A stretch of DNA of 64,000 nt. It comes from Cylicocyclus nassatus (lineage: Eukaryota; Nematoda; Chromadorea; Rhabditida; Strongylidae). Positions 1 through 12,379 of the stretch are shown here, one piece after another. How positions within the stretch are numbered: position 1 is the stretch's first letter; every line of letters begins with the position of its first letter. The notes under the pieces are model-generated. The model had not been told where the DNA came from. It was given only the letters and a program-made list of their open reading frames with translations, and did no database searches. The translations under genes were made by a program, and so were the position numbers. Where the stretch lies: assembly GCA_958299035.1 (NCBI GenBank), contig CATQJL010000223.1, positions 78,199,600-78,263,599 on the forward strand. Reading direction: 5' to 3'.

Positions 1-837
1 TTTTCCATCAGCGGCCGCATCTGTCCAAACCGACGAGCCTGAGACATAGGGAGCGGAGACGGACTAAGTGAATCAGACATGGATTTGAAAGTGTTAAATC
101 CTAAATTCAAGAACATAGTCTAGTCCTCGAACTGTTGCAAGTAATCCTGACCATCCAGTTATAAGAGATCACATATCTTTCCTGTCACAGCAATTTCCGT
201 AACATGTGCCCTCTGCTATTGTCAACACTCTACACAGTGTGAGCGGCTTGAAAATGTTTTCAAGCGAAAGGAAAAGAATGAGTTGAGTGAAACTTTGGGT
301 CTGATTTGTGAAACATATGCTTGTACATATGTTTACGCGAAAAAGGGCAATCACTACCTTTCTCCCATGTACGGCACTGTTCGAGATATTTCAAGCACAT
401 TAGTTGGCAGCCATTATTCTGGGTTTGTGTTGAAGCAAGCCTGGAGACTGCGTTATTCATGTATAAATAAGCTCAATGCAAATATTCTACCGCATTTTTA
501 CGAAAAATTTGTTAGAACCTTTGAGCAAATGCTACTCACTGCATCCGCTAAACAATAGTTTTGCTGCATTATCAAGGTGAACGTTCAGCGCTGATCCTGT
601 CGAAAATTTGGACATCTCCTTTGCAGGCTTTCTTAACGAGCTTGATTAGCAAAAGCATCGTCTTATCAGTACTTTGTGAGAAATTATCGCTCATACTAGT
701 TTTTTTGTCTCAAAAATCTTGGGTCAGCCTTCACCAAATAATAGTAACATAAAACTGAATGTGAATAGGGATTAGTGAGGAGTAGCGATATCAACCAGTC
801 ACTAGCAGCATCGCAAAAAAATCCAACACTTGTTCAT

Positions 838-1350
838 TAGCCTCTGATACAGTACCGCTCGTATTATTTAGCAAGACGACGCGCAGTTGCCCGATTCATG
901 TGACATCACCGTAGTGTGGCCATATCTCTCTTCAAAGTGGACAAATTCTTACTCCAAGGGCACCATTCAACTCAGCTCGGCGACACATCTTCTGATATTT
1001 AGACGTGCCCGCTTGAACACAATAGAAGGTTAGATTCTAATGGGAAGAATCGTTCCAGTGTTTGCTTACAGTAGTTTACTCAGGGTGCTTATTGCACTCA
1101 CTGGGCTATCTACCGTAAGCAAAAATTGAAACGATTTGTGGGTCTGTCTTCCTACTGTGTCAGCGGACCTTTTTATATGAAAAGATGCGCCGGGTCGAGC
1201 TGAGTCGAATGCTGCCCTTGGATTGAGAATTCGTCTACTCTGAAGCGAGATATAGTCACGCTACAGTGATGCCACATAAATCGGGCAACTATGGGTCTTT
1301 TTCAAAAGAAAAAGAGAGGTCTTGTATTTGCTAATAACGGCAGGCGAGCT
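838..1350. repeat. Foldback repeat in unit 1
   Basis: The two halves are imperfect reverse complements. Left-arm landmarks (TTGCCCGATTCATGTGACATCACC near 890, CCAAGGGCACCATTC near 955, TGTTTGCTTACAGTAG near 1060) reappear inverted at about 1280, 1215 and 1118. Related copies are in unit 3 (interrupted by a Gypsy element at 32577) and unit 4 (60374-61560). No coding potential seen. Confidence 0.72.
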
Positions 1351-2820
1351 CGCATTGCTACTTCTTTGCTCTCACCATCGGTACTTTGATGATTCATAGC
1401 TCGAAATTGTGCATGATTAATTCTCTTAATCTTCAAAAAATGCCTGAAAGCACAGGTTTGAGTTTGCTCAGTTTTAAATCAGCAATTAACAGTTGAGTTC
1501 ATTACCACTACGTGCTTTGTTATCGCTGCACGCTACAGTAATTAAGTCAATCCTTATGCTGAACTCCCGCTGACTTTATGTAGTAAGTTTTAGGTTGGAT
1601 GTCCTTGTTGGTTTGGGTAAGCTAGCTTGAAATCTCACAGCCAGCATTCAAGCTTGTAGAGTTACAATTACGGCTTCAGAAAATTAACTAAATGGTATGT
1701 GTAGACATTACTAACACATGCCATCTTTTTGTAATGTCAGGGTTGTCTGAAGAATGAAATAACGGATTTTCAACGTTGCTCATTCTTTTCGACTTTTGTA
1801 ACCTACCAAAAACCAAGTGAACATTCTAGAGTTTTTCACTATCATAAATATGTGGTTTTGTAAAACTCAATGACGAAGTAATCCGCATTTTTTTCAAATG
1901 TGTATACGCGGCATTCAGCTATAGTACTCAGTGTATTATAAGTGTTCATAAGACTGTTTTGATTTGCTTCTTTTTATATGAAACGTTCACAATTTGGCCT
2001 GATCAATTTTATTGTGGTTTTAGGCGTGCGAACGTTCTAAAGCAATTTGTCTAAAGCAATTTGATGTTTGCTTGCTGTCAAGTTGGCAGGTAAAGGTAAA
2101 GCACAGTGTAGAGTCTTTCCATATCGAGAGAAAAAGGTAAACCAGTAGCCAATCATAATGCATCGAATCACCCTTAACTCCCAAACGGATTTTATCATAT
2201 TCAACTAATGAGGTACTACTATTAGATTATCACAAAAGTTTTTTTCGTTTTTGCGCCCTTGAGCTCAAACGAGCACTACTCTTTTCAGACTCATCCCTTT
2301 TCAACCAGTAACTCCATTGTGTGCAGAAAATCTCCAGCAACGCTACCGTTGTAGTATTGTGCTTTTTTGTGTATCGATTGTTTAGTAATCAATAAAGCCT
2401 AAAAAGGCATTTTTGACTTACTGTCATTTATTAGGCCCCCTTATTTTTTGAGTACCCTTCGAGAAGCTGGGAAAAATGGTGACTGGTAAGTGAGGGTCTG
2501 GAGATATTAAGGTATGAATAAGAACTTTGTTGCGCTTAGAAGCACTTTTTTCAGAGTCTCCTTTTCTACACGGGGTCGGTTACATTATAGGCAAGGTTGG
2601 CACCTCTTATAGATGGATGTACAACTCTATTCCACTTTCAAATTTTGAAAAGCGCTATCCAAATCCTTATTATGCTAGTCTGCTTTGACTGTACAGACGC
2701 ACATCTTACAAGATAGTAGCGTAAGGACCAGGGCTATGTTAACTTGAGTCCAGCACCTTTTTGAGGTACCATCTGTTTATGGTCAACTTCTGATGCTTCT
2801 TTTAAGTAATTTGTCGTGAT

Positions 2821-3049
2821 CAGGGCTCGGCACAGGTGGCTTGTAAGCAAACTGGATATCGTTTTTGGGGCAAAAAGCAAAGGTGGTCCGTTTTTAAAAC
2901 CAAAAGACGCAAGAATTGCGACGTAGTCGATGTTTTGTTTTTTGAAGATTTTTTAGGAATTATGAAGGGGAATCAAAGGGGAAGGGGACTTCGTAAAAGT
3001 TCGCAAAAATCAAGGGGGACCTTGTTTTTTGCATTTTCAACTAGCCCTG
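2821..3049. mobile_element. hAT-like non-autonomous element (229 bp)
   Basis: It starts CAGGGCTCGGCA and ends AGCCCTG, flanked by GTCGTGAT (2813-2820) and GTCGTGAC (3050-3057): an 8-bp target duplication with one mismatch, as expected for hAT. The 81-aa open frame inside is not recognisable. Related TIRs are at 31061, 57138 and 57278. Confidence 0.78.
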
Positions 3050-3593
3050 GTCGTGACATCGCTTGCTATAATCGTAATTAAACTACTTTATGCTACAGGC
3101 ATTGCCAATGTGTCTTCTAAAAAAGTTGATTGACACCCTAATGCCTGCTGATTGTTTTGTACAGTTGCACTTGCGATTTGCTCCCGAAACCTCTCTGAAC
3201 TGCCCGTCTAGATGGTAGACAACCTTCCAAGACATTACAGAATTTTAGCTCATCTTTTCATGGTTTACAATTTTTTACACTAGCTTTGCACTACCTGCAA
3301 GAAAGAGGTAGCTCTGCTATATACATTGCGTTATGGTTGCTCCCTCAACTGCTTTACATTCGAGCTTCAAGAGAATGCAATTATTCAGAAATCGCGTTTT
3401 CATATAGCGTCGAGCTTATAGCCGTACGAACTTCTTTGAGCGATCTCTGCATGCCTAGCAAGATTTTAGAAACTAGACGATTTTCTCTACCATCCATATG
3501 TAGCAACCACCATCAGCTCTCTGACATCCGCTCGAAAATATGGCACTAACGCCGAAAGCTCAAAAAAAGGAAAGATTTTGAGAAGACCAAATA

Positions 3594-3810
3594 CCCTAAT
3601 TTCACGCGTACAAGGCGCGAGGTGGTCCTAGCTTTCATCGACCAGCCCGAACACGGCAAAGGACTTCGCAACCAAAGAAACCCCATACCGTGCTGCGTTT
3701 TGCCTGACGAATCGTGCGGCATAAGGATCGCTTCTTAAAACACGTTGGGGCGGCTGTTCAGCTCGATGAAAGCTAGGACCACCCCGCGCCTTGTACGCGT
3801 GAAATTAGGG
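3594..3810. mobile_element. Tc1/mariner-type MITE (217 bp)
   Basis: TIRs of about 48 bp beginning CCCTAATTTCACGCGTAC with about one mismatch, flanked by TA on both sides (3592-3593, 3811-3812). The empty site is visible in unit 3 near 40411 (gacctaatacaattcaatctc). Confidence 0.85.
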
Positions 3811-3827
3811 TACATTTCAATCTCGTG

Positions 3828-4010
3828 GCTGCTGCCAAGCTTCCTCTTCCCCTGAAATTATAAGCTTGTAGGAATTCTCAGAAGCATCCCGAAAAAAAAA
3901 CTCGGAGTGTGTGGCTAACGTTATGCGCCTTCATTCGAACGAACTTTCTGTTTCCCTCTTCCCCCCCCCCCCTTCCCGAGCGGAAATCCTGAGTACGCTA
4001 CTGCTGGGCA
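3828..4010. repeat. Relic of a G/C-run hAT-like element
   Basis: Shares with the complete element at 5908-6252 the segment GTGGCTGCTGCCA-type text, a run of C, and the end AATCCTGAGTACGCTACTG. Equivalent relics at 41336-41520 and 63515-63650 show that it was in the ancestral unit. Confidence 0.6.
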
Positions 4011-4090
4011 GCGATAATTGGAACGAGCAGCATTCTGACTTCTCATTCCGCCTCTAAAGTTGAGCTTAGCCCATTGAGGTTAGGCCATTG

Positions 4091-4815
4091 GGTACTTTTC
4101 CGTTATCCGGATCCATTTTTTCAAAAGGCTCTCACATCATACGTTTTTTAAGTCTATGAATAATTTTTTGTAGATTCTATGAAGACTGCCTCCCCGCCAA
4201 CACTCCCCTCCGCTCTCCGCCAAAATTGACACGTCTTAGTCCATTTTGACTTGTTTATTCGAACATTTCTGGTGAGGTAAAAAAGTGATTGTGACCACCT
4301 AAAGCCTTTCAGCCGTTTTCTACAAAAGCAAAACTGTCTAAAACTTATCACAAAACATCTTAAGTGCTTTGAGCAAGAATTTAAACTTGTCTTCCTCTTC
4401 AAACTTATCGCCATACGAATTTAGTCAAGAGAAACTATAAATGATGGCTTGCGGTCTCGCTGCTGCTTGTTTCACCTCTTGGATAATAAAATCCTAGCAC
4501 ATATCTCCATTCTGGGCAAATCTAATCTGTTCATTGATAACAGGATGACGTTATTATTATAACAGTGCTCACTTCTGAAATCCTTTGTTTGAAAATGGGG
4601 TCATTATTGACTAAAATACAGATTGAATTTACGTCGCTAGGTAGTGCAAAACAGAATCTTGGTGAAACCTGTTAAACATGTAGATGACATGTCGAATTTT
4701 TTTGACACGTGGCAGAAGGTTGACACTCCTTCCTGTAAAGTTAGGACCAAATATGTTATAAGAAATTAAGCAATATCCTTCTCTGAAAATTGGGCCCGGA
4801 TAACGGAAAAGTACC
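4091..4815. mobile_element. Non-autonomous DNA transposon with 8-bp TSD (725 bp)
   Basis: TIRs of about 24 bp beginning GGTACTTTTCCGTTATCCGG, flanked by a perfect direct repeat GGCCATTG (4083-4090 and 4816-4823). Unit 3 near 41590 has the uninterrupted site. The 8-bp duplication suits hAT or Merlin; the superfamily is not decided. No intact transposase. Confidence 0.82.
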
Positions 4816-5832
4816 GGCCATTGTTGACAACGGTTGGGCTTATTCAACTCCAGAAAACTTAATTCTGCTACATAGATCTGATCTACCTAAAACCAAACTT
4901 GCCAACAATAAGATTGAAACGTTATGTATACCGGGCAGTTTGTGGTGAAAAAATCGCCTCCGCCAAACAACGCATAGCAGCTCACAGCAGCTTTGCTGTT
5001 ATATCGTTAACTCTGCACTACTGATGAAAGTTTGTTTTCAAAATAGTGTTGCAAAATTTCTCGAACCTTTGCCATACGTCATTTTGAAAATCACTCCATT
5101 TGCCAACTTTGTTCTCGGAACCAAAAGGGATAAATTCCCTCACATTTAAAGCAGGTGTGGAAATGCTACCCAACTTTTCATTCCAAGCTATTAAGACACA
5201 TCAAAGAGATGTGACTTAGCTAACCTTTGACTATATAAACCTAGGCATTACCGCTAAAACATAAGCTATTATGCGACGCGGTGATCTGCAGTCGTTTCAA
5301 AATCAACGTATGGTCACTCTTATATCAGTTCTTGTGCGATTGTTTTCCTGATCTGCTTTTTTTTGATCAAGTTGTGATAATGACGCTATCTGACGGAGCT
5401 TTTGTTCCACTAGCCACTAATTCTTTTGAAAAACTGTGGAAAGGGAGTTGCTAGACCAAAAGTCATTTACCTCTTGTGTAAAAGGGGCTGAGCTGAGTTT
5501 TTGAGCGCCATATAACAGCAATTTATTTCTGCATCACTGAGACCAAATTGTTTTTACGAATAGCATGCGCTCATTGAATCGTTAGATTATGAGCCACACC
5601 TTTTGGTTTATTAGCATCAAACTCTTACTTTAGAAACGTAGACGAAATTACGTTTTGGTCACAGATCATGTTAACAAATTAACTTTGAATAACTCCCGCA
5701 GGAATGCAGTCAGAAGTTCACCGAAAAACCTCGTTCTCTTCCGTTTGAAACTCTGTAGTTTATCTAGTTTCCGTTGTTCGAAGTACCAAAGGGAGAAAAG
5801 ACTTTCCAGATGATATTAGTTTTTATCTTATA

Positions 5833-7118
5833 TTAGGTTGATGCATAATTCCTGCACCAAAATAGGTAGAGACCGCGATAATCTGGAATCATAAAAAACC
5901 CAAATAGCAGTGGCGTACCGAGGGGTGGCCCCCCCCCCAGAATGGATCGCAAAATTTTTGAAAGTTACTTAAATGTGTTATAAAAATGTGCAGAGGACTT
6001 ATTTGTACTTGTAAATAATAATAATTTTTAAAAATTTTTTAAAAATTTTGCCTTGTAAAATAATTTTATAGGGGGCGTGGCTGCCGCTACGCCCCCTTAT
6101 TCTGGAATTTTGGGGTCAGGGGCCCGGAAAAATTTTGGAAAACATCCCAAAAAATTTTTCGGAGTGCGTGGCTCATGCCACGCACCTTCGTTAGAAAAAA
6201 TTTTTTCTCGCGTTCCCCCCCCCCCCGAGCCGAAATCCTGGGTACGCCACTGTCAACTAGGATTTGATATATCATTAGGTAGAGACACCTGGCTCTACAG
6301 ATGGTGCCCGCGAAGCTTCAAGCCAAAAACTGAAAAAAAACAAAGCCCTCGATAACTTAAGGGCATCTAACAAAATTGTAACTCCGTTAAGAAAAACTCC
6401 TGCAAAAAGTCTTGCTTGCTCAAGCGTAGGTTTTCCATGTAAGACATTTACCTACGCAGTTGCTGTATTTTTTCTTAGCTAGGTGATCAAAAAACGATGT
6501 CTTTCATGTTTTTGCCAAATCAGTGCTGAGAATTTTTAGCAACAACTGTATACTACATGGCGTTAGCAGTAAAACCCTACATTTCCAGTTTTCTAGAAGG
6601 GCTAATTCACGAGAAATATCAAATCTAGCACTCTTTATTCGAATTTTTCTTGCCTAGTTGCCAAAAATTCAATATTTCTCGTAAATCAGCTGCTGTTAAA
6701 AGCTGACAATTTACACTCATATTTCTGAAGTCCCTGTAGTATGCAACTGTCAATGGTAGAACATCTCAGCGTTGTGCTGGAAGAAAAGAGAAACTCCGTT
6801 TTTCCATTTCAAGCTGAGAAAAAAAAATACAGCAAATGCATAGAGGAATGTTAATATGGAATGTCAGTTTATGAGCCAATAAGAAATTTTGTAGGGATTT
6901 TTGAACGTACTTTCAAGTTTTTCTTGGTTTTCTGGGGCGCTAAGATCTTTTTCGATTTCGGCTTCAATCTTCGCTTCGATCAAAGTTGCGCAAAACTTTA
7001 GGCACTACCTTGTGAAGCTAGCTTTGCTCTATCGATACTAGGAATTATTTAGGATATAAAAGAAATATATTATTACGATCTGTACCAATTTTGTTGCAGG
7101 AATTATGCATCAACCTAA
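5833..7118. mobile_element. Mariner-type foldback element, unit 1
   Basis: Ends TTAGGTTGATGCATAATTCC and its complement, flanked by TA (5831-5832, 7119-7120). The arms stay complementary deep into the element, so it is a long hairpin rather than a transposase carrier. Orthologous copies are at 21843-22695 and 44954-46478. A hAT-like element is nested inside at 5908. Confidence 0.8.
5908..6252. mobile_element. hAT-like G/C-run MITE nested in the mariner foldback
   Basis: Starts CAGTGGCGTACCGAGG and ends GGGTACGCCACTG, with homopolymer C runs just inside each end. Flanks CCAAATAG (5900-5907) and TCAACTAG (6253-6260) match at 6 of 8 positions, and unit 3 near 45011 (cccaaataggttttgatata) gives the empty site. 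The 92-aa frame across it (6077-6355) is a by-product of the repeat, not a gene. Confidence 0.78.
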
Positions 7119-7370
7119 TAAGAAAATTTTAGATTTAGTTTTGTAAATGTAATTTCTAGACGTATACTACATTGTGCAATCAATGCGCTTCCGTAGTGGG
7201 CTTTTTTGGTGAATGTTGTGGAATTGAAGGTGTTCACAATGTACAAATTGTCATACAAAAAACCATAAATATATTTTACATTTAACTTGTACTGTAAATT
7301 GTGATTGGCTTATTTTACGCTACTTTATGCATTATATATATCTGTTCGATAATTGGGAAGTCTACAGCAT

Positions 7371-8385
7371 GGCCGGTAGTAATCTACCCTACCTGGTGGC
7401 ATCATAGATGCCGGCAAGTTGGCACACATCACGGAAAGATGCCAACTCCGCCGGCAGCTCGCGGAGTGACTGTAGGTTTTGATAATTTTCGATAATCTTA
7501 GTACGCAGTTATTTCGTTCATCAAATTCTGATAACGTAGACAGCCGCAAAACTGCTACCTCGCGCGCGATCGAACCTATGTGCGTTAACTTGAACTGCCA
7601 CCACGTTAACAATTCGACCATTTGGTCAGCAATTTCCGTCTGCACCAGCAATAGGAGGAACGCACCGGTAAGTGGCCGCCTGTAAGAGGGATCGATACAT
7701 TGCGCGAGAGACTTTGACCTGAAAGAACAGCTGATTGATATGAGCGAGAGAGGGGCTAAATCGGTGCAAATAAGATTTAGAAGGGATTGCAAAAAAAGAT
7801 GGTGTTCCTTACGGTTCCAAGGCATTACCAGATTTTTTCTCTGTAAGAAAATCGTCGATTCAAAAAAGAAAAACTCATATATTGAGAAAAATGAACGTTT
7901 TTGGATGGAAAGTGGAATTTTTTGATTTTTTCGCCTGACGTAAATTGTGTGATATCGCCGCAATTCGCAATCTCACAGACGCCGTCGGCAAAGGTGCCAC
8001 CACCTCGACGTGGTAGGGGCACGTCGAGATGCCGGCAGCTCCCTCTCTCAAAAGAGCACGCTATTTTCCGTGCTCTCTGACCTGCCGGCAGCTGCCATCT
8101 CGCGGATTCCGCCAACTTGCCGGCAGGTTGCCGGCAACTGACCTCGCGAAGTTGCCGGCAGCTCCTCCTAGAATTCCAGATATTTTACTAAAGGAGGAGT
8201 TCTGGAGCCGCAGATTTTTATGAACTTTTCTACAGAGTCGAGGCGGCAACTTTATCGAGAAAATTTTTTGAAAAAAGGCCTGGGACGGCCTAAATTTCGG
8301 TTCTTAGTTTCTGGTCACCTCGCGGAAAGGTGCCAGCAACCTGCCGACGAGACCTGCCGCCAGGTCGGGGGGATTACTACCGGCC
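7371..8385. mobile_element. Element A: DNA transposon with GCCGGC word clusters
   Basis: TIRs GGCCGGTAGTAATC at both ends and a 3-bp duplication CAT (7368-7370, 8386-8388). Unit 2 near 23478 (cacagtatgtgtcttt) shows the unfilled site. GCCGGC occurs at 7410, 7450, 8031, 8084, 8119, 8130 and 8154, with several CTCGCGG words, all in the terminal thirds. A 212-codon minus-strand open frame (7325-7963) overlaps it but has no recognised domain. Same TIR family as 26761-28077. Confidence 0.82.
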
Positions 8386-8742
8386 CATATGTCTTTATAG
8401 TGATTTAGAATTTCTATCCGCATTACGCGCGCATGAAGCGCTATTAATTTGATAATATGAGAAAAGACACAAAATGAGCGGAGGAAATCCAAGAAAGAAT
8501 GAATATGCAAGTAGCCGCACTATACATTTTGCGCACATAAATGACTACTCGAATAACACACCTATTTGTCAAGAGCATTTTTGCATAGGCAGATCTTTTT
8601 TTAGAATATCTCCGACAAATGTTAGTTTTCATGAAACTCTCCTCAATTTTTGACATATCTACATACCGTGCCTTGGAAAGAAACTCCGCCAAGAAGATGA
8701 GTCAGACACGATAATGTGATGTTGTATATTTGTTTGGACTCA

Positions 8743-9095
8743 CAAGGGAATGCCAGAAATCGAAGTGGCCAAATCAAGCAAATTGCATGCCATTAGATGC
8801 AGCGTAAAACGCTGACTCTAAATCTGTCTTCCTTATCTGCAGAGCGCTTTTGTTGACGAAATTATAAGCCATTGAAGGCCATTATTTCGCTAAGAAATTG
8901 TGCGTGTAAAGGGCAGACTTGGGTGTACAAAGCCATTCTCGGCTCAGTGTTGAACCAAAACATGCAATTAGTTCACTTCATATGACCCGTATCGTGAGCT
9001 GAAAGAGCAATAATGCGCCTAACTTCGTAATTTTTGTGTACGATTTTTTCGCAGTAAAGCTGCTCATAAGTTCGCCTACAAAGGCGCTCTGCATA
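8743..9095. mobile_element. Truncated Harbinger-like element fragment
   Basis: Begins CAAGGGAATGCCAGAAATCG and follows the left part of the complete element at 63027-63471 (shared GTGGC, GTTAGATGCAGC-like and TGACTCTAAATCTG segments). No matching right end. Unit 2 at the same place (about 23770) lacks it. Confidence 0.55.
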
Positions 9096-11127
9096 CTTAC
9101 ATTCAGTTACAGTGAACTCTATGGCAACTTTCGTTTTACTTAAAATCACCCTTACTAACAAATGTTGCCAAAACTCTTTGTGGATAAATGCTGTACGACA
9201 TAGCATTTATATACTATGATACATATAATGCTACTGTTACGTCGCAATCGTTGATCTCAACCTTACAAAATCATTGCCACCGGCTACATGCTTAGTAGAT
9301 GTATTTTTTATCAAGGTATTTGCATGTAAAGCAATTGAATGCACCCTGTTTCAACTCGACTACTCTTCCTTCCTTCGAAAGGCACATCTGAATTTCGTTT
9401 TGGAATCATCCAAAGGATGGCATCCAAAATCGTAAGCTTTTTCCTCCTCCTTTCGAACGCAGCAGCAGAACTTCTCCCACCATTTTCTTTCGAACTGTAA
9501 AAAACGATTTTGAAGGTCGAAAAATACTGTACGGTAACGAAACTGATTGATTCATTGAGTAATTTTTGGCAACGCGTTCGAAAGGCTCAAAAGTTTGAAA
9601 AACGTAACTAAGTATGAACATCTCTCGATGACTTATAGCAGAGGAAAGTTTGAACAACTTTCAAATGCGTGAGTGATTCAAGTAACCTCAACTCACCTCC
9701 TCGTAGAAACCACGCCCTGCCCTTAGATCTTGGTTGGAATTTCTATAAAAAAAACACTTTTTCCGACCAAATTTTCAGGTAGCATTCTTGAACATACCCG
9801 TCAAATGTTAAATCGAATATAAGCAAGCCAACTTTGTTGTTTGAACTTATAGGTTCCACCAGCTGGGCCAAAACGGAGTTATATGTCTATAAATGGATAA
9901 AGCTTAGCAAAAGCTACTAAACTCGCTAAAATACTCCACTTCCAGATGCGAATATATTGTTATCATTACTACACAGTTTTTCCACAGGCGAGGGCCTTCG
10001 TCGACGCCAACAGCAGTAACTAAGGGACGATTCTTCTTCTTTTATGTTTAGAAAACGAATAAATAATGACTTAGTGGCTTAGGTATACAACATTTGAAAG
10101 CCACAATATTCTCACTCAGAAGTCTTTGTGTTCTCCTAAAAATTTTCTGGAATGACAGTTTTATCATTTTGCTGCTGCGGCAGTGAAATTTTTTTGTGAT
10201 TCATAATGACAAAGACTGAGATTTTTCCAACGTAGTTGTAAATGAAGCCAATTCTTTGATATTTTAGGATTAATTTGTGCCAAAGAAACAAAAGAGTTAC
10301 TGATGATCGAACAATGGCACAAAACCTTTCCTGTGTGCAGTCGCACATTTTCTAAGGTAAAGTGGCCAAAGGGTCCAAAAATGACTCTTTTGATGTGTTG
10401 TAGCAAAAAAAAATCTGTTGCCTTATTTAGAACTGTAATATAGAATATTTGATAAATACAGTTATACGTTTCCAGATTTTTATATTGTTGTAGTAGAATG
10501 ATTCTCATAAATCCGTTCTACAAAGGTTTTACTTATTAAAAACATCCTGTTCTGAATTTGAAAAGTCTATTATTGCATCTATATCATTCGGCGCAAATTT
10601 TGCGTTTTTGTGCTAAATCTTGCATCTTATTCAGTTTTTGTGCAGAATTAAGTTGAAACTCGAACATCGTCTCTTGTCATTGGCATTCAACTTTCCTGTG
10701 GCAGTGCATAGTCAAAAACCGCCTTGCCAACTCCACCTAGTTTTACCCTAATGAAGACCCGTTGGAACTGGTCGACTTCGAAAATACGCAAAATTCAAGA
10801 CGGTGCTTTAGCACCACGTTCTTTTTTGTAAGTCAAGTTGATATTTTCCTTCACGAAAACAGTCTTGAACAGAAATGAAAAGAGTTCTTGCTTGAGTTGT
10901 TGGCCTGTTTGTTTTATACATCAGAAACATCAGGTTTCCTACTTGTTACCCAATGTACCGATGCCTCATGTTTTTTCCCTGGCAGTTACTGAAGACGATT
11001 GAGTGGACGAAGCTGATGTTATGTTGTTGAAAAAAAATAATGACGTACATCAGTATAGCTATTGAAATTTGCCCGTGTGTAGATATTTTTCATTTGTGAT
11101 GCTTAAAGGTGGAATTGGTAAACTTAC

Positions 11128-11341
11128 CAAGTCTGCTTTCACGCCCATCTTTTTGAAAACTTTGAGGAATTCTTCTCTAAGCTCTTTGTTCAACAAGTCC
11201 AATTGATATTTACGGCCATAATGAGTTACTGAGTAAGGCTCGGAATATGACGTCGCAAAAACCACCTGAAGTTTAGATTTTGTGCTAATCAAGAAGGCAA
11301 GTTGATCAACTTACAGCAAGTGTTACGTAAAAGAGCAACAT
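11128..11341 (-). CDS. Small secreted protein gene, copy 1 (exons 1-2; 3' end uncertain)
   Basis: Exon 1 (11315-11341, 9 codons, MLLFYVTLA) ends at a GTAAGT donor. A 49-nt intron ends at CTTCAG, and exon 2 (11128-11265, 46 codons) ends at GTAAGT. Both introns are phase 0. The joined N-terminus is a classic signal peptide (MLLFYVTLAVVFATSYS), followed by a mature part with a charged, probably helical stretch (LNKELREEFLKVFKKMGV). The same structure is found in units 2 and 3, which supports a real gene. This copy has HYGRKYQ where the others have a cysteine (YCHERD, YCRERD). A possible terminal exon is at 10164-10299, after an ATCAG acceptor. I do not recognise the family; a weak look of nematode SXP/RAL-2 (DUF148) proteins is only a guess. 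Confidence 0.7.
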
Positions 11342-11378
11342 ACTCTTAGATTTCGCAATGCATAAACTTTCTGTCTTT

Positions 11379-11386
11379 CTTTTATA
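11379..11386 (-). promoter_or_regulatory. TATA box of secreted-protein gene copy 1
   Basis: TATAAAAG on the minus strand, 38 nt upstream of the ATG, preceded by the conserved context GATCAAGCCAAAGGCTAA. The same box at the same distance is present upstream of copies 2 and 3. Confidence 0.6.
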
Positions 11387-11567
11387 CGTTAGCCTTTGGC
11401 TTGATCAGCTTGTTAATGTACTATGTAGTTGTAACAGGCAGGTACATCAAATGACTAGAGTAAGTGGGATTGTTGTACTCATGAGAGAAATCCGTTTTGG
11501 CGTTACTGTTGACTGAGTTCAGATGCCCAAGAGACCGAAGTGGAAAAGAAAACATTATAGCGTTATA

Positions 11568-12379
11568 TTAGGTCGTTCTATGAGTTCATAGTGTTTTTAT
11601 AAACCAACAAAATCATCAATTTACTCACGACTTAGCCCATTCTTGTTAGCTCCTCAATCTCCATTTGTAAATGGCAGCGCGCCGGGTATTACCAACAAAA
11701 TCATCCAACCAAGTGTTCAAACTACTCACTGAAATCCAGACGTGCACCATTCATAAGGTTGCTAGAGAGCGGAGGAATGATAATTTGATAGAGCGAGATT
11801 AGGAGAATACGTTGGTACTGAAGTACCTTCATCATGTCGTGCAGGACAGTTTTGACAACATTTGTGTGAGGACATGTTTTGTCATGCAAAAAACTTAGTG
11901 GATTTGTCTGCTAAGTTTTTTTGCGGTAGAACCTGATTTAGACGACGCAGTTGGAATGCTTACGATATGGTTGACCTCGCCTACCTCTACAGCTTTCAGT
12001 GCAGAACGTCGTCCCCCGAAAAGTCTTGTTCAGGGATACCTTGCTCATCCCCTGATCTTGTGTAGCAACCCAAACGTTTTCTGTCCCATATTGATGTGCG
12101 AGCGCCGTGTTTCATAATCGACAGAAAAATTTGTACAAAGCGCTTCTTTTCATAAGGAAAAATGCGCAAAAGTCTAAATTGCTCCTTTTTGCCTCTCAAG
12201 ATTTCCGTCTTTGGAAGCTACGAGATCCGAATGAATCAGCTTTCCACCGGAATCATTAGACATATTTTAAAAGCACAATCAGTTTTTCCAAATGATATAC
12301 GCAATCTGCCGCAAATCATCCGCTCCTCAAAGATATGAGAACGAAAATAAAAACGCTACGAACTTATGGAACGGTCTAA
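11568..12379. mobile_element. Mariner-type element, decayed (812 bp)
   Basis: Ends TTAGGTCGTTCTATGAGTTC and, inverted, AACGGTCTAA, with TA on both sides (11566-11567, 12380-12381). Unit 2 near 28655 is uninterrupted. The length is short for an intact mariner and no transposase frame with its catalytic triad is visible; a 67-aa minus frame at 11996-12199 is the longest remnant. It sits upstream of secreted-gene copy 1 but beyond its TATA box. Confidence 0.72.

Noticed and set aside
283..558. 91-aa plus frame in the unit head, with relatives at 13784 and 31916
   Set aside because: The frames are not kept in register between units (length and frame differ), so conservation is at DNA level only.
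6077..6355. 92-aa plus-strand open frame
   Set aside because: It lies across the C-run MITE at 5908-6252; composition and boundaries follow the repeat and it is absent from other units.
11996..12199. Mariner transposase
   Set aside because: 67 aa only, no D,D34D motif or helix-turn-helix that I can support.
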